NCBI GenBank assembly: GCA_964515235.1
Contig: CAZEVO010000019.1
Coordinates: 1-39,682 of the forward strand
Source of the DNA: OPU3-GD-OMZ sp964515235
GTDB taxonomy: Bacteria; Pseudomonadota; Gammaproteobacteria; Methylococcales; Methylomonadaceae
DNA length: 39,682 nt
Reading direction: 5' to 3'
Within the stretch, counting starts at the first letter, position 1; each line of letters opens with the position of its first letter. The translations under genes and the position numbers were made by a program. Positions 6,433 to 15,672 of the stretch are shown here, piece after piece. Below the pieces are notes generated by a model, which saw nothing but the letters and a program-made list of their open reading frames with translations, ran no database searches and had not been told where the DNA came from.

Positions 6433-8340
6433 TTACTTTTTATAATCAATTTCTTGTTGAATCCTGTCAAAAAATTCATTGACAGAAAAACGACCTAGGT
6501 CTTCTCCACTCTGAGTCCTTACTGTGACTTGCTGAGTCTCTAATTCTTTATCACCTATAATTACAAGATAGGGGACTCTCTGCATGGAGTGCTCGCGAAT
6601 TTTAAAGCCTATCTTCTCATTTCTCAAGTCAATTTTAACCCTAACACCTTGTTTTTTCAGAGTTTGCTCAACTTTTTGGGCAAATTCATCATGTCGGCCT
6701 GCAATATTAAGGACAACCACTTGAACTGGTGCTAACCAAATCGGCAGTGTTCCAGCATGTTGCTCAATCAAAATACCAATAAATCGCTCCAGCGAACCTA
6801 AGATAGCACGGTGTAACATAACCGGCACTTGCTTACTCCCGTCTTCCGCGACATAGGTAGCCCCTAGGCGTCCAGGCATTGAAAAATCAACCTGAATAGT
6901 TCCACACTGCCAAACCCGACCAAGACAATCTTTTAGCGAAAACTCAATTTTAGGACCATAAAAGGCACCTTCTCCAGGTTGTAATTCCCAGTCTAACTGT
7001 TTATTGTTCAGTGCTAGTTCCAAAGCTTGTTCAGATTTATCCCACACCGCATCATCACCGACCCTATTTTCCGGCCGAGTCGACAATTTAACCAATACTT
7101 CATCAAAACCAAAATCGTTATAAACCGAAAACAACAAATCTATAAATTCTGAAACCTCAGTTTGAATCTGATCTTCTGTACAAAAGATATGCGCATCATC
7201 CTGAACAAAATTTCGAACCCGCATTAATCCATGCAATGTCCCAGAAGGCTCATTCCGGTGACACGAACCAAACTCAGCCATTCTGATTGGTAAATCACGA
7301 TAGCTTTTTAGTCCTTGGTTATAAATCTGGACATGACACGGACAATTCATCGGCTTAACGGCATAATCACGATTTTCCGAATGGGTGGTGAAAATCATGT
7401 CTCCAAACTTATCCCAATGACCAGACTTCTCCCAAAGTGAACGATCAACAACTTGAGGAGTTTTCACTTCACCATATCCGTGATCCCGTAACCTTTCACG
7501 AATATACTGCTCAACAGCCTGATATACAATCCATCCACTCTCATGCCAAAACACCATGCCCGGTGCTTCTTCTTGTGAATGAAATAGATCTAATTGTTTC
7601 CCTAAACGACGATGATCTCGTTTTTCCGCTTCCTGCAATCGATGTAAATAACCTTTCAGTGCTTTTTTATCAGACCATGCTGTTCCATATATTCGTTGCA
7701 ACATTTCATTATCTGAATTTCCTCGCCAATAAGCACCGGCAATTTTCATTAGCTTAAAAGCCTTTAATTTACCAGTACTCGGAACATGTGGGCCTCGACA
7801 TAAATCGGTAAAATCACCTTGCGTATAAAGCGATAAATCCTCATTAGCAGGGATACTCTCAATAATTTCAGCCTTATAATCCTCTGCAATACTTCGGAAA
7901 AAAGTCACTGCATCATCTCTAGACTTAATATCACGTGTGACCGGATAGTCTTCAGAAACCAATTCAGCCATCTTTTTTTCTATTTTCAGTAAATCTTCAG
8001 GAGTAAAGGGACGCTCAAAAGAAAAGTCATAATAAAAACCATTTTCGATAACTGGGCCAATGGTCACCTGCGCACTTGGAAATAACTGCTTAACTGCCTG
8101 CGCCAATAAATGCGCTGTTGAATGGCGTATAACTTCAACACCCTCATCATCTTTAGCAGTAATAAGTTGCACGCTTGCATCGCGCTCTATTACTGTCGCA
8201 GCATCAACAAGATCCCCGTCAACCTTACCGGCTAGCGTTGCCTTAGCCAACCCACTCCCAATCGACTGTGCTACCTCCATAACGGTAACTGCCCCATCAA
8301 AAGGACGCTTCGAACCATCAGGCAAAGTTATAACTGGCAT
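6433..8340 (-). CDS. thrS: threonine--tRNA ligase
   Basis: This 635-residue cytoplasmic enzyme charges tRNA-Thr. An N-terminal TGS domain (about 1-62) is followed by the editing domain with its HSTAHLLAQAV motif (about 73-83). The class II catalytic core shows motif 2 around FGSCHRNEPSGTLHGLMRVR and the zinc-site cysteine region MNCPCHVQIY. Motif 3 is VMLHRAILGSLERFIGIL. A C-terminal anticodon-binding domain begins near PIWLAPVQVVV. Length and order match the family. It starts only about 30 bases after the tRNA-Val terminator and leads the infC-rpmI-rplT-pheST-ihfA-merR cluster. Confidence 0.98.
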   Translation of the reverse strand: MPVITLPDGSKRPFDGAVTVMEVAQSIGSGLAKATLAGKVDGDLVDAATVIERDASVQLITAKDDEGVEVIRHSTAHLLAQAVKQLFPSAQVTIGPVIENGFYYDFSFERPFTPEDLLKIEKKMAELVSEDYPVTRDIKSRDDAVTFFRSIAEDYKAEIIESIPANEDLSLYTQGDFTDLCRGPHVPSTGKLKAFKLMKIAGAYWRGNSDNEMLQRIYGTAWSDKKALKGYLHRLQEAEKRDHRRLGKQLDLFHSQEEAPGMVFWHESGWIVYQAVEQYIRERLRDHGYGEVKTPQVVDRSLWEKSGHWDKFGDMIFTTHSENRDYAVKPMNCPCHVQIYNQGLKSYRDLPIRMAEFGSCHRNEPSGTLHGLMRVRNFVQDDAHIFCTEDQIQTEVSEFIDLLFSVYNDFGFDEVLVKLSTRPENRVGDDAVWDKSEQALELALNNKQLDWELQPGEGAFYGPKIEFSLKDCLGRVWQCGTIQVDFSMPGRLGATYVAEDGSKQVPVMLHRAILGSLERFIGILIEQHAGTLPIWLAPVQVVVLNIAGRHDEFAQKVEQTLKKQGVRVKIDLRNEKIGFKIREHSMQRVPYLVIIGDKELETQQVTVRTQSGEDLGRFSVNEFFDRIQQEIDYKK

Positions 8341-8371
8341 ATTGCTTAAAATACTCTCTTAATTCTTTAAT

Positions 8372-8398
8372 AAAAAAAGCACCGCAAAGCGATGCTTT
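8372..8398 (-). terminator. intrinsic terminator after tRNA-Val, just before thrS
   Basis: On the minus strand a 10-bp stem (AAAGCATCGC with GCGGTGCTTT, one T-G wobble) closes a 3-base TTT loop and runs into a further run of T residues. It lies 10 bases after the tRNA 3' end and 31 bases before the thrS ATG. There is little room for a separate thrS promoter downstream of it, so it may act as a partial terminator that sets thrS read-through. Confidence 0.8.
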
Positions 8399-8407
8399 CA
8401 AAAGTTC

Positions 8408-8484
8408 TGGTAGGCACGAGTGGATTCGAACCACCGACCCCCACCATGTCAAGGTGGTGCTCTAACCAACTGAGCTACGCGCCT
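8408..8484 (-). tRNA. tRNA-Val (GAC anticodon)
   Basis: The minus strand folds as a full cloverleaf. Acceptor arms are AGGCGCG and CGTGCCT with one G-T pair, the D loop carries AGTTGGTTAGA, and the anticodon stem CCACC/GGTGG encloses TTGACAT with anticodon GAC. The T loop is TTCGAAT, the discriminator is A, and CCA is encoded (8408-8410). It reads valine GUC/GUU codons. It lies between uvrB and thrS and is followed by a strong intrinsic terminator. Confidence 0.97.
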
Positions 8485-8542
8485 AAATTCTCATGCTGAA
8501 TTTAACCCATGACTTTAACAAATTATCACCTAAGACGCAATA

Positions 8543-10549
8543 TCAAATCAGCAAACCCTTATTTAAGGTTTCAATCTGATCTCGAACTCTCGCGGCCTCT
8601 TCAAATTCAAGATTTTTGGCAAAATGGTACATTTCATCCTCTAATTTCTTTATTTTTCGGCTAATTTCTTGCGGAGTGTAGTTCTTCACTCCTGGATCAA
8701 GATCAGTATCGGTAGTTAATCTCTTACCATTTACCGCACCAGAACCCGGTATAGACAATTCTAGAATATCTGTCACTGACTTATAAATTGACTGCGGACG
8801 AATACCATGCACAACATTATATTTTTCTTGCTTTTCACGTCGCCGCTCAGTTTCATCAATCGCTTGTTGCATTGAGCGGGTAACTTTGTCACCGTAAAGA
8901 ATAGCCTGACCATTCACATTTCTAGCAGCACGGCCAATAGTCTGAATCAATGATGTAATCGACCGTAAAAAGCCTTCTTTATCAGCATCTAAAATAGCAA
9001 CCAACGAGACCTCTGGGAGATCCAACCCCTCTCTTAATAAGTTAATACCAACCAAAACATCAAACTTACCTAACCGTAAATCTTGAATAATTTCAACTCG
9101 CTCTACAGTATCTACATCAGAGTGCAAATATCGCACCCTCACTCCATGCTCCTGTAAATAGTCGGTTAAATCTTCCGACATGCGCTTAGTCAAGGTCGTT
9201 ACTAAAACTCGCTCTCCCTTTGTTGCGCGCTTATTTATTTCAGACAAAACATCGTCAACCTGTGTGGTGGCGGGTCGCACTTCAACAATAGGGTCTAATA
9301 AACCAGTAGGCCGCACTACCTGCTCCACTACATTGCCAGAATATTCATACTCATAGGGTCCCGGGGTTGCCGAAACATAAATCTTTTGTGAAGATCGTAA
9401 TTCAAACTCTTCAAACTTTAACGGCCTATTATCTAAAGCAGAGGGTAAGCGAAACCCATACTCAACCAATGTTTCTTTACGTGACCGATCCCCTCTATAC
9501 ATTGCGCCTAATTGCGGAATTGTTACATGGCTCTCATCAACAACCACCAAAGCATTTTTCGGCAAATAATCAAACATCGTAGGAGGTGATTCACCATCTT
9601 CCCGACCCGATAAATACCGCGAATAATTCTCAATACCAGAGCAATAACCTACCTCCAAGATCATTTCAATATCAAATAGCGTTCGTTGCTCCAGTCGCTG
9701 CGCCTCAACTAACTTATTAAGTGATCGCAATTGCTCTAATCGTATCTTTAATTCCTCTTTAATCTTCCCTACCGCGGTGAGCAATGTTTGCCGGGGTGTA
9801 ACATAATGATTCCTTGGATAAACCGTATAACGTGCTACCCGCGACAGAATCTCACCCGTTAATGGGTCAAATAATGAAATACGTTCAATTTCATCATCAA
9901 ACAATTCAATGCGTAACGCATCTTGCTCTGATTCGGCCGGAAAAATATCAATCACATCCCCTCGCACACGATATGTTGCCCGACGCAGTTCAACATCATT
10001 GCGAGTGTATTGCATTTCTGTCAATCGACGGACAATATCTCTCTGCTTAACCATATCCCCACGAACTAAATGCAAAACCATCTTAAAATATGATTCCGGC
10101 TCTCCTAGTCCATAAATCGCTGATACCGTAGCAACCACAATAGTATCTGTACGCTCAATTAATGCTTTTGTTGCTGATAAACGCATTTGCTCAATATGCT
10201 CATTCAATGAAGCATCTTTATCGATAAAAGTATCTGATGCCGGCACATACGCTTCTGGCTGATAGTAATCGTAATAAGACACAAAGTACTCAACACTGTT
10301 ATTCGGGAAAAACTCCTTCATCTCGCCATATAATTGCGCTGCCAGAGTTTTATTCGGTGCCAAAACCATAGTGACGCGTTGCGTTTCCTGAATGACATTA
10401 GCTATAGTGAAGGTCTTACCCGAACCAGTCACGCCTAACAACGATTGATGCACTTCGCCGTTTGACAAACCCGCTATTAAGGCTTTAATTGCTTCTGGCT
10501 GATCACCGGCTGGTTCGAAGCGACTGTGAATTTTGAATGCCTTTTTCAT
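8543..10549 (-). CDS. uvrB: excinuclease ABC subunit B
   Basis: UvrB is the damage-verifying helicase-like subunit of nucleotide excision repair, loaded by UvrA and bound by UvrC. Walker A is visible as GVTGSGKTFT, followed by the beta-hairpin region with YYDYYQPEAYVP. The DEAD-like DESH motif, the SATPGPYE segment and helicase motifs VGINLLREGLDLPEV and QTIGRAARN are present. The C-terminal UVR domain (KKLEDEMYHFAKNLEFEEAARVRD) contacts UvrC. I chose ATG at 10547-10549 (668 residues) over a GTG four codons upstream because an AAAAGG ribosome-binding site sits 11 bases before this ATG and abuts the GTG. Divergent from the aminotransferase gene. Confidence 0.97.
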   Translation of the reverse strand: MKKAFKIHSRFEPAGDQPEAIKALIAGLSNGEVHQSLLGVTGSGKTFTIANVIQETQRVTMVLAPNKTLAAQLYGEMKEFFPNNSVEYFVSYYDYYQPEAYVPASDTFIDKDASLNEHIEQMRLSATKALIERTDTIVVATVSAIYGLGEPESYFKMVLHLVRGDMVKQRDIVRRLTEMQYTRNDVELRRATYRVRGDVIDIFPAESEQDALRIELFDDEIERISLFDPLTGEILSRVARYTVYPRNHYVTPRQTLLTAVGKIKEELKIRLEQLRSLNKLVEAQRLEQRTLFDIEMILEVGYCSGIENYSRYLSGREDGESPPTMFDYLPKNALVVVDESHVTIPQLGAMYRGDRSRKETLVEYGFRLPSALDNRPLKFEEFELRSSQKIYVSATPGPYEYEYSGNVVEQVVRPTGLLDPIVEVRPATTQVDDVLSEINKRATKGERVLVTTLTKRMSEDLTDYLQEHGVRVRYLHSDVDTVERVEIIQDLRLGKFDVLVGINLLREGLDLPEVSLVAILDADKEGFLRSITSLIQTIGRAARNVNGQAILYGDKVTRSMQQAIDETERRREKQEKYNVVHGIRPQSIYKSVTDILELSIPGSGAVNGKRLTTDTDLDPGVKNYTPQEISRKIKKLEDEMYHFAKNLEFEEAARVRDQIETLNKGLLI

Positions 10550-10613
10550 CTGAAAAAACACCTTTTAACTATATTAATTAAATTAGGATTCTAGCAAGTG
10601 TTACAACTTAGCG

Positions 10614-10636
10614 TATAATTGATTAGTTTAAACTAA
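10614..10636 (+). promoter_or_regulatory. putative -10 box and palindrome upstream of the aminotransferase
   Basis: A perfect TATAAT occurs at 10614-10619, but no good -35 hexamer is seen at the usual distance. Immediately after it lies the perfect 14-base palindrome TTAGTTTAAACTAA (10623-10636), about 18 bases before the start codon. A dyad at a transcription start is a plausible operator site. The regulator is unknown, and the region is AT-rich, so chance is possible. Confidence 0.35.
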
Positions 10637-10653
10637 GTAATACTATAGACTTT

Positions 10654-11835
10654 ATGAATATTACTCTTTCTGATCGTGTCAACGCGGTTAAACCATCGCC
10701 CACATTAGCTATTACAGCTCGTGCTGCTCAACTTCGCTCCAGCGGAAAAGATATTATTAGTTTGGGCGCTGGCGAGCCAGATTTTGATACCCCAGAACAT
10801 ATCAAAAAAGCAGCCATCAAAGCTCTGGCCGAAGGCTTTACAAAATATACGCCGGTTGATGGAACACCATCACTTAAAAGCGCAATCATTAAAAAATTTG
10901 AAACTGATAACGGATTACATTACGACAATAATCAGATTTTAGTCTCTTGCGGTGGAAAACAAAGTTTTTTCAATCTCACCCAAGCCCTTCTGAACCCCGG
11001 CGATGAAGTTATTATTTTAGGGCCTTATTGGGTATCATATCCAGATATGGTTTTATTAGCTCAGGGCAAACCAGTAATCATCACCGCCACACAAGACCAA
11101 AAATTCAAAATAAGCCCCGACCAATTGCGTGCAGCACTTACCCACAAAACCCGCTTATTTGTCATCAATAGTCCCTCGAATCCAACCGGCGTCACCTATT
11201 CACTAGACGAGCTCAAAGCCTTAGCCGAGGTTCTAAATGACTTCCCTAATGTTATTATTGCCACCGATGATATGTACGAGCATATCACCTGGGAAAAAGG
11301 TCGTTTTGTCAATATTCTCAATGCAGCACCTGAACTATACAACCGTACCGTTGTACTTAACGGTGTTTCTAAGGCTTATTCTATGACCGGTTGGCGCATT
11401 GGTTATGCTGGAGGCCCCCAAGAAATAATTCAGGCCATGAAAAAAATCCAGTCTCAAAGCACCTCCAATCCTACGTCTATTTCTCAAGTGGCAGCTGAAG
11501 CAGCCATTTCAGGAAACCAAGACTGTATGCAAACACGGTTATTTGAATTCAAAAAACGCCATGATTATGTTGTCAAAAAACTCAACCAAATCCCCGGAAT
11601 AGACTGTCTACCAACCGATGGCACTTTCTATGTCTTCCCTGATGTTAGCGAAGCTATTGCGCGCTTAGCCCACATCGACAATGATATCGAATTTGCAGAG
11701 CACCTTATTATGGATGCCGGTGTCGCCGTGGTTCCAGGATCTGCCTTTGGCTGTTCTGATCACATCAGAATTTCTATCGCCACAAGCATGGAGAATCTTG
11801 AGAACGCTATTAAAAGAATAGGCCTTGCACTTTAA
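10654..11835 (+). CDS. pyridoxal phosphate-dependent aspartate aminotransferase (class I)
   Basis: This 393-residue cytoplasmic fold-type I aminotransferase moves amino groups between aspartate (possibly aromatic amino acids or prephenate) and 2-oxo acids. Family features are LGAGEPDFDTPEHI near residue 38, the INSPSNPTG motif near 172, and the cofactor-lysine segment VSKAYSMTGWRIGYAGG, in which the lysine forms the Schiff base. A C-terminal arginine-containing segment (HIRISIATS) would bind the substrate carboxylate. The pattern suits the type Ib aspartate aminotransferases of many bacteria, which differ from enteric AspC. The gene is single, convergent with btuD and divergent from uvrB. Exact substrate range is not decided by sequence alone. 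Confidence 0.92.
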   Translation: MNITLSDRVNAVKPSPTLAITARAAQLRSSGKDIISLGAGEPDFDTPEHIKKAAIKALAEGFTKYTPVDGTPSLKSAIIKKFETDNGLHYDNNQILVSCGGKQSFFNLTQALLNPGDEVIILGPYWVSYPDMVLLAQGKPVIITATQDQKFKISPDQLRAALTHKTRLFVINSPSNPTGVTYSLDELKALAEVLNDFPNVIIATDDMYEHITWEKGRFVNILNAAPELYNRTVVLNGVSKAYSMTGWRIGYAGGPQEIIQAMKKIQSQSTSNPTSISQVAAEAAISGNQDCMQTRLFEFKKRHDYVVKKLNQIPGIDCLPTDGTFYVFPDVSEAIARLAHIDNDIEFAEHLIMDAGVAVVPGSAFGCSDHIRISIATSMENLENAIKRIGLAL

Positions 11836-11857
11836 AAGCAATGTATCGAACGAAAGC

Positions 11858-11894
11858 CCCGATTAATCGCCTTTTTTATGGCTTTTTAATCGGG
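11858..11894. terminator. candidate hairpin between convergent genes
   Basis: CCCGATTAA (11858-11866) and TTAATCGGG (11886-11894) can form a 9-bp stem around a 19-base loop. It lies between the aminotransferase stop and the end of btuD, overlapping the last btuD codons. No long T tract follows directly on either strand, so it is a weak candidate terminator, possibly serving both convergent genes. Confidence 0.3.
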
Positions 11895-12702
11895 CAATGG
11901 AGCACACCGAAAAGTCTTGACCAATCTTCGAGACCTGGCTTTCAACACCATAAACACAAGCAATATTTTGCGCACTTAAGACAGTCTCCGGCGACCCTTC
12001 TGAAAACAATTCTCCATCATTAAGCAAATAAATTCGATCGCAAAATCGCGCAGCTAAACTCAGATCATGCAAAACTACGACTGCTGCCTTCTCTCCTTCC
12101 GCATGTCCACGAAGTAACTCCATAACATGTAACTGGTGATAAGGATCTAATGTCGCAACCGGCTCATCGGCAAAAATCACTTCGGGTTCACCTGCAAGCA
12201 CTCGAGCCATCATCACTAAGGCTTGCTCACCTCCCGATAAGGTCGTCACAATACGGTGACGGTAGCTTAACGTTTCTGTTAACTGCATGGCCTTGACCAC
12301 TTTCGCTTGATCATGATGACTGGGTTTCTGCCACCACTGTTGAAAAGGGAGACGCCCAAGGGCAATCATTTTTTCAACCTCTATCGGCCAATATGCTTTT
12401 GCACCTTGCACTAAATAGCTCATTTTTTGTGCACGCTCACGCACAGATAATGCAGAAACAGACTCTAAAGAACCTGAGACAACCATCGAAACACAGCCTT
12501 TAGAAGGCGCTTCAACACCACTAAGAAGTCTTAATAAGGTGCTTTTACCTGCGCCATTAGGACCGATCAGACCGACCAACTCACCTTGATTCACAGCAAT
12601 ATTCACCTCATTTAATAACGTTACATCCTTAGCAACATTAAAAGTCAGTTGTTGTCCTGTTAAAATTAATGATTGATCAGACAAAATGGTTTTCAACTCC
12701 AA
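11863..12702 (-). CDS. btuD: ABC transporter ATP-binding protein, cobalamin/iron-chelate type
   Basis: This about 279-residue cytoplasmic ATPase powers a type II importer. Walker A is GPNGAGKST (about residues 48-56), the signature is LSGGEQALVMMARVLAGEP, Walker B is VIFADEPVATLDP, and the switch histidine follows in VVVLHDLSLAAR. The family (BtuD/FecE/HmuV) imports cobalamin, haem or ferric siderophores. The overlapping BtuC-like permease and BtuF-like binding protein support cobalamin-type use. The reading frame overlaps the permease by 10 bases. The start is uncertain: TTG at 12702 or a TTG six codons later at 12684. No ATG lies nearby. Confidence 0.85.
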   Translation of the reverse strand: MELKTILSDQSLILTGQQLTFNVAKDVTLLNEVNIAVNQGELVGLIGPNGAGKSTLLRLLSGVEAPSKGCVSMVVSGSLESVSALSVRERAQKMSYLVQGAKAYWPIEVEKMIALGRLPFQQWWQKPSHHDQAKVVKAMQLTETLSYRHRIVTTLSGGEQALVMMARVLAGEPEVIFADEPVATLDPYHQLHVMELLRGHAEGEKAAVVVLHDLSLAARFCDRIYLLNDGELFSEGSPETVLSAQNIACVYGVESQVSKIGQDFSVCSIARLKSHKKGD

Positions 12703-13694
12703 AGGTTGCGGTTTTTTAGAATTAAATACAAGAAGAATGGCCCTCCCACTAATGAAGTTATAACTCCTAACTTCAACTCACCACCACTGGATAAGACCTG
12801 AACAACAATATCAGATAATAATAGTAATACAGCACCTCCTAAAGCACTGACATTAAGTAAGCGCTGCGGGTCATAACCAACTAACGGTCTCAATAAATGC
12901 GGTATCACCAAACCAATAAAACCAATATTGCCACAAACAGAAACTGCCGCACCCACACAAGCTACCACACCCACAACCAAGCGCCACCGTAACACTCTTA
13001 CATTAAACCCCAATGAGTTAGCAGTCTCTTCACCCAGTGTCATAGCATTCAAAAATCGCCCACAACTAAGAATAAGCACCCACCCCAACAGAGTAAAGGG
13101 CACAATAATCAGAATATCGCCCACGCTACGATTAGCAACAGAGCCTAATAACCAAAAAATAATTTCCTGCATAGCATACGGATTGGGTGCAAAATTAAGC
13201 GCCATGGCCATTAACGCACCAGCAATCGTATTAATAGCAATACCTGCCAAAATCAAAGTCACTGTAGATCCCGAACGCCCCGCTAATAAAAAAACCAGAA
13301 CCACCGAAACTAAGGCGCCCAGCAACCCCGCCAAAGGTAATGCAAACCAAACCGATTGTGTAAAACCAAAATAAAACACCAAAACTGCACCCAATGCAGC
13401 ACAATTAGAAACCCCAATTATCCCAGATTCAGCCAAGGGATTTCGCAATAGCCCCTGCAATGCTGCCCCAGAAATCCCCAGCGTTGCCCCCACCAATAAT
13501 GCCAAAATGGCTCGCGGCAAACGGATTTCAAAAAAAATCAACGAATCAAGACTCACCTTATTTTCGATAATAGCCGACCAAATATTCAGCCATTGCAAGG
13601 ACACAGGACCGACTAATAAATGGGTAAAAAAACTACCGATCATTACCACTAATAAACCAATTAAAACACCGTAATAACTATGGCTTACTATCAT
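12693..13694 (-). CDS. btuC: ABC transporter permease, FecCD/BtuC family
   Basis: This hydrophobic protein of about 333 residues has around ten transmembrane helices, as in BtuC, FhuB-half and FecCD permeases. Characteristic stretches are RLPRAILALLVGATLGISGAALQGLLRNPLAE near the N-terminus and GFIGLVIPHLLRPLVG near the C-terminus; the latter contacts the ATPase. It would translocate a cobalamin-type ligand across the inner membrane. I prefer ATG at 13692-13694, which overlaps the end of the binding-protein gene by about 16 bases and follows a GAGAG motif. A frame extended to 13745 would overlap that gene further and add a non-family N-terminus. The 3' end overlaps btuD. Confidence 0.88.
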   Translation of the reverse strand: MIVSHSYYGVLIGLLVVMIGSFFTHLLVGPVSLQWLNIWSAIIENKVSLDSLIFFEIRLPRAILALLVGATLGISGAALQGLLRNPLAESGIIGVSNCAALGAVLVFYFGFTQSVWFALPLAGLLGALVSVVLVFLLAGRSGSTVTLILAGIAINTIAGALMAMALNFAPNPYAMQEIIFWLLGSVANRSVGDILIIVPFTLLGWVLILSCGRFLNAMTLGEETANSLGFNVRVLRWRLVVGVVACVGAAVSVCGNIGFIGLVIPHLLRPLVGYDPQRLLNVSALGGAVLLLLSDIVVQVLSSGGELKLGVITSLVGGPFFLYLILKNRNLWS

Positions 13695-14502
13695 GATAAC
13701 TCTCAGAAAGATAATTAATGCCTTCCACCACCATGGGTCCTGCACAAGCTCTAAGCCGATAAGGAATAAATTGACGCTGCTTACTTAAAAGCATTTTATC
13801 AAGCACAGGATGGTTGATATATTGACTGGCCAAGGCCTTTGAATCATTCATAGGATTGTCAATAAATAAGAATTCCGGCTGCGCTGCAACCACTTGCTCC
13901 AAAGTTATTTGCTCAAACCCAACAACCCCCATATCAACAGCAAGATTATGAAAACCAGCCACATTAAGCATTACGTTCTCCAAAGTACCAGAACCCATTG
14001 TATAACCATTAGGAGAATAAATAAGCGCCGTCTTTTTAACCCTAGCCTGCTGTAGATTAAGGCTCGTCAATTGCCGGTTCATTTTTTCTACGACTTTTTC
14101 TGCACGATCTAAGGATCCAATCCACTGACCAAAGGTTAACAATAAATCTCGAATCCCCGCTATCGAAACAGGTAGCCCAATTAATTTAACCGGATACCCT
14201 AATTGTTTCAAAATATGAACACTGTCTTGAGAGGCAAAAGTACTGCCTACAATCAAATCAGGATTGAAAGATAACACTTCTTCAACGCGACCCTTAGTTA
14301 ATAAAAAGCCACTGGACTCAGCAGCCATATATGATAAATGAGGGTCCTTAGCTCCCTGAGTTAAAGCGGCTATGTGTTGGCGAGGGGCCAACATTAACAA
14401 TAGCTGATCTGTACATAAGCTCAGTGAAACAATTCTCTGTGGCATAGGCTCTTGCGCAAAGCAACTCGTCAAACTCAGTAGCAAGACCAATAGCCATTTC
14501 AT
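13678..14502 (-). CDS. btuF: periplasmic binding protein for cobalamin-type ABC importer
   Basis: The product has a signal sequence (MKWLLVLLLSLTSC) that may be a lipoprotein signal, since LTSC fits a lipobox. A BtuF/FecB-like substrate-binding fold follows: PQRIVSLSLCTDQLLLMLAP at the start and LIVGSTFASQDSVHILKQLGYPV further on, joined to a C-terminal lobe. Proteins of this family capture cobalamin or iron chelates in the periplasm and hand them to BtuC-like permeases. I prefer ATG at 14500-14502 (274 residues) over a GTG at 14518-14520 because a GAGGG motif lies 11 bases before the ATG. No riboswitch precedes it; only about 95 bases separate it from galU. The ligand is inferred from the family and the B12 receptor elsewhere in the window. 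Confidence 0.82.
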   Translation of the reverse strand: MKWLLVLLLSLTSCFAQEPMPQRIVSLSLCTDQLLLMLAPRQHIAALTQGAKDPHLSYMAAESSGFLLTKGRVEEVLSFNPDLIVGSTFASQDSVHILKQLGYPVKLIGLPVSIAGIRDLLLTFGQWIGSLDRAEKVVEKMNRQLTSLNLQQARVKKTALIYSPNGYTMGSGTLENVMLNVAGFHNLAVDMGVVGFEQITLEQVVAAQPEFLFIDNPMNDSKALASQYINHPVLDKMLLSKQRQFIPYRLRACAGPMVVEGINYLSESYHDSKP

Positions 14503-14596
14503 TAAAGTAACTACCCTCACTGTAAATCAGCACCCGAAATAGTAAGCATTTTCTACCCTAAAAAAGCTGGCTACAGTGAGTTAAAAAACAACAGCC

Positions 14597-15466
14597 CTAT
14601 CGGTTATTCAAATATGTTTCAAATGCATTCCTCAATTCTGGATGCACCAAACCGTATTCAACATTTGCAATGAGAAAGCCCAGCTTAGAACCACAATCAT
14701 AACGCTTCCCTTCAAACTCAAATGCACTCACCGACTCATCTTCCAGTAACTTAGCAATTGCGTCAGTCAACTGTATTTCGCCACCAGCACCCTTCGTTAG
14801 CCCCGATAGCTTTTCGAAAATAGTCGGAGTAAAAAGGTAACGCCCAACAACTGCTAAATTTGAGGGAGCATCTTCAGGAAGTGGTTTCTCAACGATATAC
14901 TCAATTGCACTAACACTCGTGCTTGCTGACGCAACCTCTACAATCCCATAACTCTGAGTGTCTTCAGGCGCTATCCGCTCAACACCAATAATACTATTGT
15001 GCTGCTGGTCAAATTGCTCAACCATTTGCCGCAGGCACCCACGAGTACCATCAGCGATTAAATCATCCGGCAAAATAACTGCAAAAGGCTCAACACCGAT
15101 AACAGATTGCGCACATTGAACCGCATGCCCTAAACCCAAAGCCTCAGACTGCCTGATAAAAATACAGGAAACATGATCGGGTAAAATACGAGCCAATTCT
15201 GCTAAAGCATCTGTTTTACCTTTATCCGATAATTCCCGCTCCAACTCATAAGCCTTATCAAAATGATCATCAATAGAGCGTTTATTTCTACCGGTAATGA
15301 AAATCATAGTATCAATCCCTGCAGCAACCGCTTCTTCAACTGCATATTGAATCAGCGGCTTATCAACGATGGGTAACATTTCTTTCGGACTGACCTTGGT
15401 AACCGGTAAAAACCGCGTTCCTAGCCCTGCAACAGGAAAAACTGCTTTGGTAATCTTATTTTTCAT
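14597..15466 (-). CDS. galU: UTP--glucose-1-phosphate uridylyltransferase
   Basis: This 289-residue cytoplasmic nucleotidyltransferase makes UDP-glucose for glycans and exopolysaccharide. The N-terminal nucleotide-binding signature is AVFPVAGLGTRFLPVTKVSPKEMLPIVDKPLIQY. The substrate-binding ILPDDLI, IVEKPLPEDAPSNLAVVGRYLF and GAGGEIQLTDAI segments are present. Length is normal for bacterial GalU. It is transcribed in the same direction as btuFCD downstream but is separated from it, and from the methyltransferase gene upstream by about 200 bases, so it is probably a single unit. Confidence 0.97.
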   Translation of the reverse strand: MKNKITKAVFPVAGLGTRFLPVTKVSPKEMLPIVDKPLIQYAVEEAVAAGIDTMIFITGRNKRSIDDHFDKAYELERELSDKGKTDALAELARILPDHVSCIFIRQSEALGLGHAVQCAQSVIGVEPFAVILPDDLIADGTRGCLRQMVEQFDQQHNSIIGVERIAPEDTQSYGIVEVASASTSVSAIEYIVEKPLPEDAPSNLAVVGRYLFTPTIFEKLSGLTKGAGGEIQLTDAIAKLLEDESVSAFEFEGKRYDCGSKLGFLIANVEYGLVHPELRNAFETYLNNR

Positions 15467-15672
15467 TGACCTATAAACCTTTTTTATAAATCATCAAGGA
15501 CAAATAATGTAACTTAAACAAACAAATTACCCCTTAATAGTTAGGGTTGTCGCCTCACCCTCTGATGATAAAGCACCAATATAACTTGTTGAAAGCCAAT
15601 CACCTCTTGCCTTGATTTAGTAAGGAGACTTATCTCGGATAGAAATTTCTTGTACTTAATTTAAGCATAAAA

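Noticed and set aside
12928..13374. A 148-codon plus-strand frame inside the permease gene
   Set aside because: It is antisense to btuC and rich in Thr/Pro/Ala, as expected from reading a membrane-protein gene backwards.
14503..14596. A second cobalamin riboswitch before btuF
   Set aside because: The gap is too short and lacks the B12 box and GGTGC-type segments.
14521..14596. An intrinsic terminator after galU
   Set aside because: T-rich stretches exist on the minus strand but I could not draw a stable stem beside them.
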